From a virus, in IMG/VR virus record IMGVR_UViG_3300012954_003358, positions 1 to 51,798 of that record: DNA of 51,798 nt. One strand, 5' to 3'. Positions 27,124 to 34,712 of the stretch are shown here, in pieces (positions within the stretch are counted from its first letter, which is position 1; each line of letters begins with the position of its first letter). A program made the position numbers and the translations under genes. The notes under the pieces are model-generated. The model saw nothing but the letters and a program-made list of their open reading frames with translations, was not told the origin of the DNA and did not search any database.

Positions 27124-28280
27124 AAATACTCCTGTATGGTTTTCTTGATTTCTGTGTCAATTTGATTAGAAGTCATGTCGGCAATATCATTAGCAGATAT
27201 CTCTATATTATATACATTATATGTACGATTGCAATTTTTGGAAATATTTTGAGCTGCCTTACGACCAGCATCATCATTGTCCATGATTGTAAATATGCAC
27301 ATTGCTCCACTAGAATCTAGTAGTAGCTTTTGTTGATTGCTAAGATTAGTGCCAAATATAGCAACACTGTTGTGTATGCCATTCTCTTCTAACTTCCACA
27401 CATTACCAGGACTTTCTACTAGAATTACATACATACTTTTTTTAATATGTTCTTTAGCAAACCAAAAGTTATATAAGTATTCTTGTGTTTTAAATCCACT
27501 GTTATGTTTCCACTTAGAATATTTCCATAAGTTTTCAGCAGAGGGGCATGCGTCGGATGGATCATGAAAGCCTCCACACTTATCACACTTTTCATGTATA
27601 CTTCTGCCAGTACAACCTACCATTGTTTCATAATTCATATCGTAAATAGGTACGACAACTCTGTTGTTCATTTCTCTTTTAGGATTAGAACATAGGCCAA
27701 CATCATATTTGTCCATAATGTTTTGGCTATACCCTCTATCTATATAGTATTGAGAGGGAATAGAAAGACTACTTCTCACTGTGTTTCTGGTGACAACAGG
27801 CTTGTCAGACTTTTGTGTTGTTTGCATAGATCTCATAGCGATATTAAATTTATGCTTACTTTGCTGAGTTCTGTTAATCCTAATATTTTGTAATTTGGTA
27901 TTTGTAAATTCTTCACAGAATTGTAACGTTTCTTTAAAGCTACAGGTTTCGTCACCCGGCTTAGACCAATTGTATTTTTTGTTAGATAGTAAACCTCTGA
28001 CAAAACCTATAATGGACGGCTGAAAAACTTCTTCACAATTATGAGTTCTGCATTTCCAATTACCTCTATAAGATTCTCCTTCTGGATATATATTTATCGC
28101 AGACGGATTGTCTCCACCGTGTATAGGGCAGCACATACTATAAAATCTACCATTGTCTTTGTGATCAATTTCAAAATAATCAAATAAATCTTCTGCCTTG
28201 TCGCATAAATTGTCGCAGAGTATTTTTAATTTTTGTTGTTGATTTTTATTCGAATGGGATTGCTTCTTCACTGTCTTCAT
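27120..28280 (-). CDS. dnaG: DNA primase, DnaG-like (zinc + TOPRIM), 386 aa
   Basis: Makes RNA primers at the fork with the helicase encoded just upstream. An N-terminal zinc motif is present (CCPIHGGDNPSA near residue 50 and CRTHNC near residue 76). A second Cys cluster, CDKCGG followed by CPS, lies near residue 235. The TOPRIM domain has VILVESPGNVWKL (about 281-293, catalytic Glu) and IMDNDDAGRKAA (about 332-343, metal-binding Asp residues). I choose ATG 28280, preceded by GAGGAG, over the TTG at 28292. It overlaps the helicase gene by 35 bases. At 386 residues it lacks the long C-terminal helicase-binding region of bacterial DnaG. Confidence 0.82.
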   Translation of the reverse strand: MKTVKKQSHSNKNQQQKLKILCDNLCDKAEDLFDYFEIDHKDNGRFYSMCCPIHGGDNPSAINIYPEGESYRGNWKCRTHNCEEVFQPSIIGFVRGLLSNKKYNWSKPGDETCSFKETLQFCEEFTNTKLQNIRINRTQQSKHKFNIAMRSMQTTQKSDKPVVTRNTVRSSLSIPSQYYIDRGYSQNIMDKYDVGLCSNPKREMNNRVVVPIYDMNYETMVGCTGRSIHEKCDKCGGFHDPSDACPSAENLWKYSKWKHNSGFKTQEYLYNFWFAKEHIKKSMYVILVESPGNVWKLEENGIHNSVAIFGTNLSNQQKLLLDSSGAMCIFTIMDNDDAGRKAAQNISKNCNRTYNVYNIEISANDIADMTSNQIDTEIKKTIQEYL

Positions 28281-29694
28281 CAAACTCCTCAATACTATCA
28301 GGTTTCTGCATTAGTTCCAATCTGGTTTTACCTTCGCTAATCTTAGCACACCAACCCTTCATGTTACAATTAATATAATCGTTGTCGTCTAATCCTCCTC
28401 CATGTCTACTGACCAGAGGTAATAATTTTCTATTTCCGTTATCTGGACCGTCTTCTGCTATTTCCTCATCTGTCTTACGTTTGAATATAGTGAAGTTGCT
28501 ACAAAGCCAAATAATTCTATCTGATCCACTAGCGGTGTCTGTACTCTCTTTGGTGATACCATCCCTGTTAAGCTGAACAAATGCTACTATAGGGACTTTA
28601 TACCTAGTAGCAAAGTTATGTAAGGCTGTCATCATGAATCCTAGAACCTGATATTCTTTCATGTCTTGACTCATGCCTTGGCTGTCCATGAGTTTTAAGT
28701 AATCGTAAAATATTACGCAGTCCTTAGCTGATCCGTCTTCATTTAGTCCAACTTCTTTAATCAACCATCGTCGCATCAAGGAGATTTGATCTTCAAAAGG
28801 TTGTCCAGCAATAGACTTGTGATATATACCCATATCTTTGAGTTGCTCTGCTGCTTTTTGTATTTTGTTTTTCTTGTTTGGAGATTGAGCAAACTTACCA
28901 GTTTCGATACTACTAATATCCACTTCTGTCATCATGGCCAGTATCCTATTTATGTGATCCTCTTTCATCATTTCTGTATCTAAATTTAGGATTGGTACTT
29001 TTGATTTAGAAGCAACATTAAACCCAATATTATCTGACAATAAAGTTTTCCCTGTTTTGGGTCTAGCAGCAATTACATTTACTGTACCTCTACGCAAACC
29101 GCCTCCAATAGCCTGATCATAGATAGGGAATCCTGTAGGTATACCTATTTGGTCTATAGGATTATCAATTAATGACTGTATATATTCGTCAACATCCTGA
29201 CCAACGGTTGTGGGGTGGTTCTCTGTGTCATTAAGAAGAGAAGAAAAATTAAATATAACGTCTTCTGCAATACCGACGATACTGCCAACAGGTTCGGTTC
29301 CTTTTACCTCAGAAACTTTACCCTTAGCTTTGTCTAGCTGTTCTTCTAAAAGTCTAGCTATTTCTAGCTTTCTAACTTTTGCAGCAAATTTTCTAACATT
29401 GTCTAATTCTACAGGGAAGTTTGTGATCGCCTGTAGGTGTTGAACTTCTTCTTTTTTAGTAACTATTGAAGATAGGTGTAATTCTTCAGCAGCTGAAAAA
29501 ATAGTAGCTATGTCTAATTTAGTGTTTGGATTTTTCTCAAAAACATATTTAAAGCATTTGTATAAAACAATATTGCTATCTATGGTAAATGAGCTTTCTT
29601 GCAGCAGATCTGCTACATCATAGTAAGCATCTTCACCGTAGTTAAATATACCTGACAGAACTGCACGTTCTGCTGACGCATCTGATAATTTCAT
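28246..29694 (-). CDS. dnaB: Replicative DNA helicase, DnaB family, 482 aa
   Basis: Ring helicase of the DnaB type. N-terminal domain starts SAERAVLSGIFNYGEDAYYDV, as in DnaB. The ATPase domain has the linker GIPTGFPIYDQAIGGG (184-199), Walker A ARPKTGKT (210-217), NLDTEM (237-242) and Walker B VIFYDYLKLMD (about 324-334), and a late FVQLNRDG motif. The acidic C-terminus (DEDSEEAIPFE) overlaps the primase start. It fits loading of helicase and primase together. ATG start; the gap to the upstream zinc-ribbon gene is one base. Confidence 0.92.
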   Translation of the reverse strand: MKLSDASAERAVLSGIFNYGEDAYYDVADLLQESSFTIDSNIVLYKCFKYVFEKNPNTKLDIATIFSAAEELHLSSIVTKKEEVQHLQAITNFPVELDNVRKFAAKVRKLEIARLLEEQLDKAKGKVSEVKGTEPVGSIVGIAEDVIFNFSSLLNDTENHPTTVGQDVDEYIQSLIDNPIDQIGIPTGFPIYDQAIGGGLRRGTVNVIAARPKTGKTLLSDNIGFNVASKSKVPILNLDTEMMKEDHINRILAMMTEVDISSIETGKFAQSPNKKNKIQKAAEQLKDMGIYHKSIAGQPFEDQISLMRRWLIKEVGLNEDGSAKDCVIFYDYLKLMDSQGMSQDMKEYQVLGFMMTALHNFATRYKVPIVAFVQLNRDGITKESTDTASGSDRIIWLCSNFTIFKRKTDEEIAEDGPDNGNRKLLPLVSRHGGGLDDNDYINCNMKGWCAKISEGKTRLELMQKPDSIEEFDEDSEEAIPFE

Positions 29695-29695
29695 T

Positions 29696-30070
29696 TTACC
29701 CAGCCATTGTGGAACATTTATTACACTTATAACGATCTATAGATTCTATCACCCCTGCATTTACTTCTTCTTTTTTACCACAAACACGACAAGTGACACT
29801 TACTGGAGTGTAGTTTCTTGTTCTAGGTACAGGAGGCTGTTTAGAAACCTTTTTGTCAAACTCAACATCTTCTTTATGCATTGTGAATTCAGCCATTTGC
29901 TCAAACTTATTAACTCTTTGTGTTTTTCTGTCTATACTTTTAGACTTAATAACAGAGTTGTGAAATTCTGTCTGTGGCTCTGAGACCTCAGCTTCTTCTT
30001 CTTTTGGAAGCATAGCAGCAAGCATATTGATCATTTGTTTAATTTGCTTGGGACTTAGGTTTTCATCCAT
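29696..30070 (-). CDS. Small zinc-ribbon protein next to the helicase, 124 aa
   Basis: Two CxxC pairs near the C-terminus (CRVCG, then CNKC) form a probable zinc ribbon; the N-terminal two thirds are charged and helical with a conserved-looking start SPKQIKQMINMLAAMLPKEE. Position immediately before the dnaB-like gene (one-base gap) hints at a helicase-loading or accessory role, but no family match supports this. ATG start overlaps the upstream gene by eight bases. A transcription-related zinc protein is an alternative. Confidence 0.5.
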   Translation of the reverse strand: MDENLSPKQIKQMINMLAAMLPKEEEAEVSEPQTEFHNSVIKSKSIDRKTQRVNKFEQMAEFTMHKEDVEFDKKVSKQPPVPRTRNYTPVSVTCRVCGKKEEVNAGVIESIDRYKCNKCSTMAG

Positions 30071-30554
30071 TTTTAATCATCCCCTTTGCTCTTTGTGTAG
30101 AAATTAAAATATCTGATAAATTTTTAAGTGTGCTTGAAAGATAAGTCAACCTATCTGATCTTTGTTTAGCATATTTTTTTATTTGGTTTAGCTTGATTGC
30201 TCTTTCGTTGTGCTTGATTGCCTGTAAGGATTTTTCTACATATCCGTAACCCTTATAATTATTAATTTCGTCAGCTATGGTTTCTTTAATAGTCTCATCA
30301 GCCCAATTGTATCTAGCCATTTCTCTGTTTAAACTTCTCTGTATATGAAAACCAAATTGACCAATCCTGTATGCAATCTCAGCACATTCTGTAACAGTAA
30401 GTTTTTCTAGAACGTCCCTATTCATAGTAAGATATTCTTGCAGTTCCGCTTCTGGTAAACTGTCTCCCGCATAGGCTGGGATACCAATACCCTTTTCGTA
30501 CTCGTCTAATATATTATCCCAATGCGTTATTTCTTCTTTAGCTGTTCTGGTCAT
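30063..30554 (-). CDS. Hypothetical helical protein, 163 aa
   Basis: Not recognised. Predominantly helical, charged and soluble. It contains LTVTECAEIAYRIGQFGFHIQRSLNREM (split over residues about 52-79) and a basic C-terminal half. It starts with ATG 17 bases inside the end of the nuclease gene and its end overlaps the zinc-ribbon gene by eight bases, so it is part of the same recombination and replication operon. No role can be given. Confidence 0.45.
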   Translation of the reverse strand: MTRTAKEEITHWDNILDEYEKGIGIPAYAGDSLPEAELQEYLTMNRDVLEKLTVTECAEIAYRIGQFGFHIQRSLNREMARYNWADETIKETIADEINNYKGYGYVEKSLQAIKHNERAIKLNQIKKYAKQRSDRLTYLSSTLKNLSDILISTQRAKGMIKNG

Positions 30555-30948
30555 TTATTATATCTTTCCATTCTGATATTTTATTATAAGGCAATTCTAT
30601 AAAACCAATCTCATTTGTCTCACACCAGCTTTTCTTTTCTCTATCTCTTTTTTTATGTTTTAAAAAATTTAGTTTGTTCTGATGAAAAAATGGAACATAC
30701 TTGTAGTGCTGTTCACCATGAACCTCTATACAAATTTTAGCAAGCGGTAGATAAAAGTCAAGGTACAAAATTTCAGTTCTTCTCAAAGGTATCGGAACTT
30801 CCTCTAAAATCTGATAAGTAGGGAAAATATTTTTTATGACTTCCCTAGCTTGTAAATGTAGTTCAGATTTATTCTGTCTGCTACCTTTGGCTATATGTCC
30901 TGTTAATTGCCATTTTTGTAATTTGCCATCTAAATCAATAATGTCCAT
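30538..30948 (-). CDS. Vsr/DUF559-like PD-(D/E)XK endonuclease, 136 aa
   Basis: Small nuclease with the core YLDFYLPLAKICIEVHGEQHY (20 residues quoted at most; about residues 66-85) followed by KKRDREKKSWCETN and ELPYNK strands. The Asp, Glu and following His match the Vsr/DUF559 type. It lies right after the RecA-like gene (four-base gap), where phages often carry a Holliday-junction or nick-processing nuclease. Sequence-specific cleavage as a homing enzyme is an alternative, but there is no DNA-binding module like that of the 15305-16090 protein. Confidence 0.65.
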   Translation of the reverse strand: MDIIDLDGKLQKWQLTGHIAKGSRQNKSELHLQAREVIKNIFPTYQILEEVPIPLRRTEILYLDFYLPLAKICIEVHGEQHYKYVPFFHQNKLNFLKHKKRDREKKSWCETNEIGFIELPYNKISEWKDIINDQNS

Positions 30949-30952
30949 ACCA

Positions 30953-31999
30953 TCACATGCCCATTGTATCTTTCACTTGATTCCAAAGAGTGTTATATAC
31001 TTCTGGATTAGAAGCGATATAATTTCTAGCTTTTTCTTCACCCTGAAATTTAGGGGTGTCTTCTATACAAGAAATAGTATACCAAGCACCAGCCTGATCC
31101 ACCAATCCAATATCTTTAGCCAAATTAAATACTTCCATCGCTCTATCTATACCTTCACCATACCGTAAGAAGCTTGTAATCTTGCCGCCAGGAGGACCTA
31201 GAGCCGAACAATTTACCATCCAGTGTATTTTTTGTCCAATCTGAGTATCTTCTTTGCCCACTTTCCATGGCTCAAAATAAGTAGCTCTTAGTTTAACATC
31301 AGTTTGATAAGCAATAGCTTGTCCAGATTTTTCCTTAAACTCTACATTACCATGACCTGGATTACCCATTAAGTGAGTAATGCCAATAACAACATTTTTA
31401 TTAACAGGAATTACATTTGCTACTTTTCTGCAAAACTTAGCCAATAGCTTTGCTCCATCTGCTCTTTGCATTTTACCCATGTCAGCAGTAATTTCAGCTT
31501 CTGTACATAGTGCTGAATAAGAATCTATAATTAGTACAGATCCTGGTTCTTCATTAATGATTCTTTCTCCGATAGATAAATACTCTTCAGCATGTAGTAT
31601 CTTGCCTTGCTGAGATCCTATGACATGAAACTTATCTAAATTCAAACCTGGAATACCTTCTAAATCCCTCTTCTTCAATCTACCTTCTATGTTTAAATAA
31701 TAGACATCTCTACCATCTGCAAACGAACTGTGTGCATATTCTTTTCTTTGTGCTGTAGCAGCGAAGTCTAAGGATGTTGTTGTCTTGCCACACTTAGGAT
31801 GTCCGGTGAAAATCATAAAGCTACCTTCTGGGACACCACCGTTCAACACAAGGTCTAAGCAAGGAGAAACAGGAATAGTTATCAAGTTTTGATCTACCAC
31901 AGAATTAGCGGACAACATAATCCCATCACCAAATTGTTTTTTTACTCCATCTTGGATTTTGTTTTTTGTTGCTGGAGTTTTACTTTTGGTTTTGCTCAT
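30953..31999 (-). CDS. recA: RecA/UvsX-type recombinase, 348 aa
   Basis: ATP-dependent strand-exchange protein. It shows LNGGVPEGSFMIFTGHPKCGKTTT across residues about 53-76 (Walker A GHPKCGKT), GSVLIIDSYSALC (Walker B, about 152-164), RADGAKLLAKFCRKV, and VVIGITHLMG, which is the RecA L1/Walker-B-adjacent pattern. The C-terminal regulatory part is short. It works with SSB and the annealing or nuclease proteins of this operon in recombination-dependent replication. ATG start; it overlaps the upstream hypothetical gene by 20 bases. Confidence 0.9.
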   Translation of the reverse strand: MSKTKSKTPATKNKIQDGVKKQFGDGIMLSANSVVDQNLITIPVSPCLDLVLNGGVPEGSFMIFTGHPKCGKTTTSLDFAATAQRKEYAHSSFADGRDVYYLNIEGRLKKRDLEGIPGLNLDKFHVIGSQQGKILHAEEYLSIGERIINEEPGSVLIIDSYSALCTEAEITADMGKMQRADGAKLLAKFCRKVANVIPVNKNVVIGITHLMGNPGHGNVEFKEKSGQAIAYQTDVKLRATYFEPWKVGKEDTQIGQKIHWMVNCSALGPPGGKITSFLRYGEGIDRAMEVFNLAKDIGLVDQAGAWYTISCIEDTPKFQGEEKARNYIASNPEVYNTLWNQVKDTMGM

Positions 32000-32405
32000 C
32001 GTCTAAATCCTTCAGTTTTGATAAAATGTTTTTAGTAGTTTTGTGTTTCTTGTAAGTGGACTTATCCCTATCTAAGTCTATTGTAACATCTTTGTTCTGT
32101 TTAGACAAGATCTTTTCATGTTTCTGTATTACTGGTGTCAAAAATTTAGATCTTAGAGAGTAGGTTCTATAGCACTTTCTATCCTTGATAGCTGCTATAA
32201 TTGCCTTGGCACTATATTTTTTCAAAAGTCTGTGTGCTGTAAAAATCTGACTTTTATAAAATGACGACCATTCCTTATTATTCCAAAATCTGTAATGTAA
32301 ATCTTTTTGTTCAATTCTTGCTTTATTCTCACAAATTAATTCCGTAATATATTGAGCAGCAGATACTTCCTTGCCGTTCGAATATTTAGAAATGTATTTA
32401 TTCAC
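31980..32405 (-). CDS. Hypothetical basic protein before RecA, 141 aa
   Basis: Not recognised. Basic and helical, ending in a lysine-rich tail. A central FYKSQIFTAHRLLKKYSAK and a later RTYSLRSKFLTPVI form the most conserved-looking part. Start is GTG, overlapping the upstream stop as GTGAATAA. Its position next to the RecA-like gene, with a 20-base overlap, suggests a recombination-related partner, but nothing in the sequence shows a catalytic function. Confidence 0.45.
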   Translation of the reverse strand: MNKYISKYSNGKEVSAAQYITELICENKARIEQKDLHYRFWNNKEWSSFYKSQIFTAHRLLKKYSAKAIIAAIKDRKCYRTYSLRSKFLTPVIQKHEKILSKQNKDVTIDLDRDKSTYKKHKTTKNILSKLKDLDDEQNQK

Positions 32406-32712
32406 GAGCTTTGTTGATTGCGTTCTTGTACTTGGAGTTGATATTGCTTTGTCTGTCGTCAGTTAGTTGAGATGCTGCCTGTGTCATTATAGTAACACTT
32501 TTTGTTCTTTTGCCAGACGTTTCTTGGATAAAAGAATCAGCCTTACTAGATACCGTTTTAATGTTTGCGCTATTGGAACTTTCTACACCAACAATATCTA
32601 CTACTGTTTGTTCAGACAGATTTAATTCTTTAGCGATTTGCTTATTTTCCATTTGAATAACTTCCTTCAAATATCGAACAGCATATTCTTTAGTCTTGGA
32701 TACTTTTGCCAT
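32398..32712 (-). CDS. Small HTH-containing protein, 104 aa
   Basis: The N-terminus contains a helix-turn-helix, KQIAKELNLSEQTVVDIVG (about residues 26-44), so it may bind DNA as a regulator or as a terminase-small-like protein. The remaining part is polar and low in structure (SKADSFIQETSGKRTKSV). I choose ATG 32712, which overlaps the upstream stop as TAATG; an in-frame earlier ATG at 32745 would overlap the neighbour by 34 bases. No operator site near the gene can be proposed. Confidence 0.5.
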   Translation of the reverse strand: MAKVSKTKEYAVRYLKEVIQMENKQIAKELNLSEQTVVDIVGVESSNSANIKTVSSKADSFIQETSGKRTKSVTIMTQAASQLTDDRQSNINSKYKNAINKARE

Positions 32713-33083
32713 TATTCCATCTCTCTTTCTGCATTTCTTAACCATGCAATATTCTTGGTTTTTAAAAAGTTTGTATATAACTCAAATACTCTAGGGGATA
32801 CCGATTTAAACTCCCATGCTTTCTTGCCAATTTTAGACAAGAACTTATTTGATGTTCCTTCTGAATACATACCGATAGGATTGTATATTTTGCCGTGTGA
32901 TCCTAGTTTTAAAAAATATCTAGTATTACTACCTAAAGTAACACTTTTGGCTAGGACATCTCCAGTACCATCCTCTAGCCTTGGAAAATTTTTATTATCT
33001 AAATACTCATGCTGTCCAAATACTGTGTAGTATTCATATATCTTGCTATCAGGTTCTTGATCATTAATCTGTCTTGTACTCAT
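32712..33083 (-). CDS. Hypothetical phage protein, 123 aa
   Basis: Not recognised. Soluble, with a central KSVTLGSNTRYFLKLGSHGKI strand-rich part that could be a small beta domain, and a C-terminal helical part (ELYTNFLKTKNIAWLRNAER). ATG start, one base after the stop of the FmdB-like zinc protein. It is embedded in the DNA-replication block between zinc-ribbon and HTH genes. Confidence 0.45.
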   Translation of the reverse strand: MSTRQINDQEPDSKIYEYYTVFGQHEYLDNKNFPRLEDGTGDVLAKSVTLGSNTRYFLKLGSHGKIYNPIGMYSEGTSNKFLSKIGKKAWEFKSVSPRVFELYTNFLKTKNIAWLRNAEREME

Positions 33084-33084
33084 A

Positions 33085-33432
33085 TTATTTGGGCCAAATC
33101 GTTTTTGGCTTCCTTTCTATTCTAGACATTCCATCAGGCAAAACAGTGTTAGGGTCTTCTTTACCTCTATTGGAATAATGTTTTCTTTGTAGTTCAGCCT
33201 TATAGTCGTCACTAAATTTTTCTGTGTTTCTCTGAGCCAAGTCTCCTAAAGTTTTTAATTCAGAATCACTTTTCTTCACAGAGCTGTTTAAGGTAAGCAT
33301 ATCTTCTTGATAGTCTCTACCACAAATTTCCTTACAGCTATCACACTTTACTCTGTCTTTGTAATCGTTGATATTAGCAAAGAGATCAAACGACTTATTG
33401 CAGGATTCACAAAAATATGTATATGTTGGCAT
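33085..33432 (-). CDS. FmdB-like zinc-ribbon protein, 115 aa
   Basis: N-terminal zinc ribbon of the FmdB/CxxC_CxxC_SSSS type: MPTYTYFCESCNKSFDLFANI gives the first knuckle (C8-C11, quoted in part) and VKCDSCKE the second. The remainder is charged. In bacteria this family is a small putative regulatory protein; in phages its role is unknown. ATG start, with only one base separating it from the HNH gene upstream. A third Cys pair is absent, so there is one zinc site. Confidence 0.65.
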   Translation of the reverse strand: MPTYTYFCESCNKSFDLFANINDYKDRVKCDSCKEICGRDYQEDMLTLNSSVKKSDSELKTLGDLAQRNTEKFSDDYKAELQRKHYSNRGKEDPNTVLPDGMSRIERKPKTIWPK

Positions 33433-33433
33433 A

Positions 33434-34000
33434 TTAATTCATAAAGTTAGAAACGTATTCCATCCACTCTTCTGGTATTTCTTTTATTGTAAGCAAGTAC
33501 TGTGCTATTGGCAAGTATTTTTCACTCTTAGATGGAATATATGGTTTTTTTATTAGAGGCATCTTAGCCTGTTGTGGGGTTTTGTCTCCTTTTTTTAAAT
33601 TACAGCTTAAACATGCTGTGGTTATATTATGCCAGCCTGTTGCTTTTAAAGAACTATTAGCTGGCCATTTAGATTTGGGTATTACATGGTCATAAGTTAG
33701 TTTTCTTGATTTCTTGCCACAATACTGGCATGTATAATTATCTCTAATGAATATATTCTTTCTGCAGAATTTTATTTCTTCTTTAAAGAAATTATAAAAC
33801 TTAGTTAATTTAATTACAGAGGGTATATATATTTCTTTAGACACAGACTTGACACTATCTTTGTAGTAAGATACAACCTCCACATTGCTTTTGTATCCTT
33901 TAGAGCTACCATACCATAGCACCATAGCCTTTTGCCAAGATATGGTGCATAGTGGTGTGTAGTTACAGTTTATAATTAAACAGTCTTTGTGCTTAGACAT
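33434..34000 (-). CDS. HNH endonuclease, 188 aa
   Basis: HNH nuclease with zinc-binding pairs CQYCGKKSR (about 91-99) and CLSCNLKKG (about 129-137) around the motif TYDHVIPKSK, in which Asp-His is the metal-binding part. An N-terminal part of about 80 residues, of the kind seen in phage HNH proteins, precedes the nuclease core. It may act as a homing endonuclease or in DNA processing. It lies one base from the PhoH-like gene and does not interrupt a recognisable gene. Confidence 0.8.
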   Translation of the reverse strand: MSKHKDCLIINCNYTPLCTISWQKAMVLWYGSSKGYKSNVEVVSYYKDSVKSVSKEIYIPSVIKLTKFYNFFKEEIKFCRKNIFIRDNYTCQYCGKKSRKLTYDHVIPKSKWPANSSLKATGWHNITTACLSCNLKKGDKTPQQAKMPLIKKPYIPSKSEKYLPIAQYLLTIKEIPEEWMEYVSNFMN

Positions 34001-34001
34001 T

Positions 34002-34688
34002 TTAAAGCCTATGGACTATCTCTGCTATGATTGGATTTCTAACAATGTCGGAAATTTCTAAATGAGAAAAACCCACGCCGTTGGCTCCTTGCAACCTGTC
34101 TATAATAGATCCAAAACCACCCTTTTGAGTGGCGTGTAGATCTGATTGGTCTAGATCACCCGTAAGAACCATTTTGCTGTTCATGCCAATTCTAGTTAAT
34201 AGCATTTTTAATTGATCATAAGAGGCATTCTGACATTCATCTGCTACAATGAAAGCATCATGGAAACTTCTACCTCTCATCAAACCCAAAGGCACAATTT
34301 CTATTGCCCTGCCAGATTTCAATTTATGAAAGTGTTCCATTTTAAGAAAATGATTAACTTCATCAAATAATGGCAATAAGTATGGATGTAGTTTTTCTTC
34401 AGCACTACCCGGCAAAAAGCCTAGCTTTTCTCCTGCTTCGACAACAGGCCTAGTGATAACTATCTTTTGTACCTTATAATCTAAAAGATATTCTAGGGCC
34501 ATACCAACAGCAATATGTGTTTTACCACTGCCGGGAACACCCTGACAGAAGGTAATAGTGCTTTCTGCTACAGTTCTAATGTAATCTTTTTGATTTATAG
34601 ATCTTGGCTTAAGTCTATTTTTAAATCCAACGATATGTTCTTCAGGGGCTAGCTTATCAGCAGCCTTTTTAATTTTGCGTTTTCTCAA
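34002..34688 (-). CDS. phoH: PhoH-like P-loop ATPase, 228 aa
   Basis: PhoH family protein, a common phage gene of unclear role, often linked to RNA metabolism. Walker A is GVPGSGKTHIAVG (about 52-64), then IVITRPVVEAGEKLGFLPG and SAEEKLHPYLLPLFD, Walker B VADECQNAS (about 148-156) and TGDLDQSDL. The start is TTG, supported by an AGAGAGG site seven bases upstream; the next ATG would remove the P-loop. It follows the ribonucleotide reductase gene after a 24-base gap. Confidence 0.88.
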   Translation of the reverse strand: MRKRKIKKAADKLAPEEHIVGFKNRLKPRSINQKDYIRTVAESTITFCQGVPGSGKTHIAVGMALEYLLDYKVQKIVITRPVVEAGEKLGFLPGSAEEKLHPYLLPLFDEVNHFLKMEHFHKLKSGRAIEIVPLGLMRGRSFHDAFIVADECQNASYDQLKMLLTRIGMNSKMVLTGDLDQSDLHATQKGGFGSIIDRLQGANGVGFSHLEISDIVRNPIIAEIVHRL

Positions 34689-34712
34689 GGTTGTACCTCT
34701 CTAGGAGTAGAA

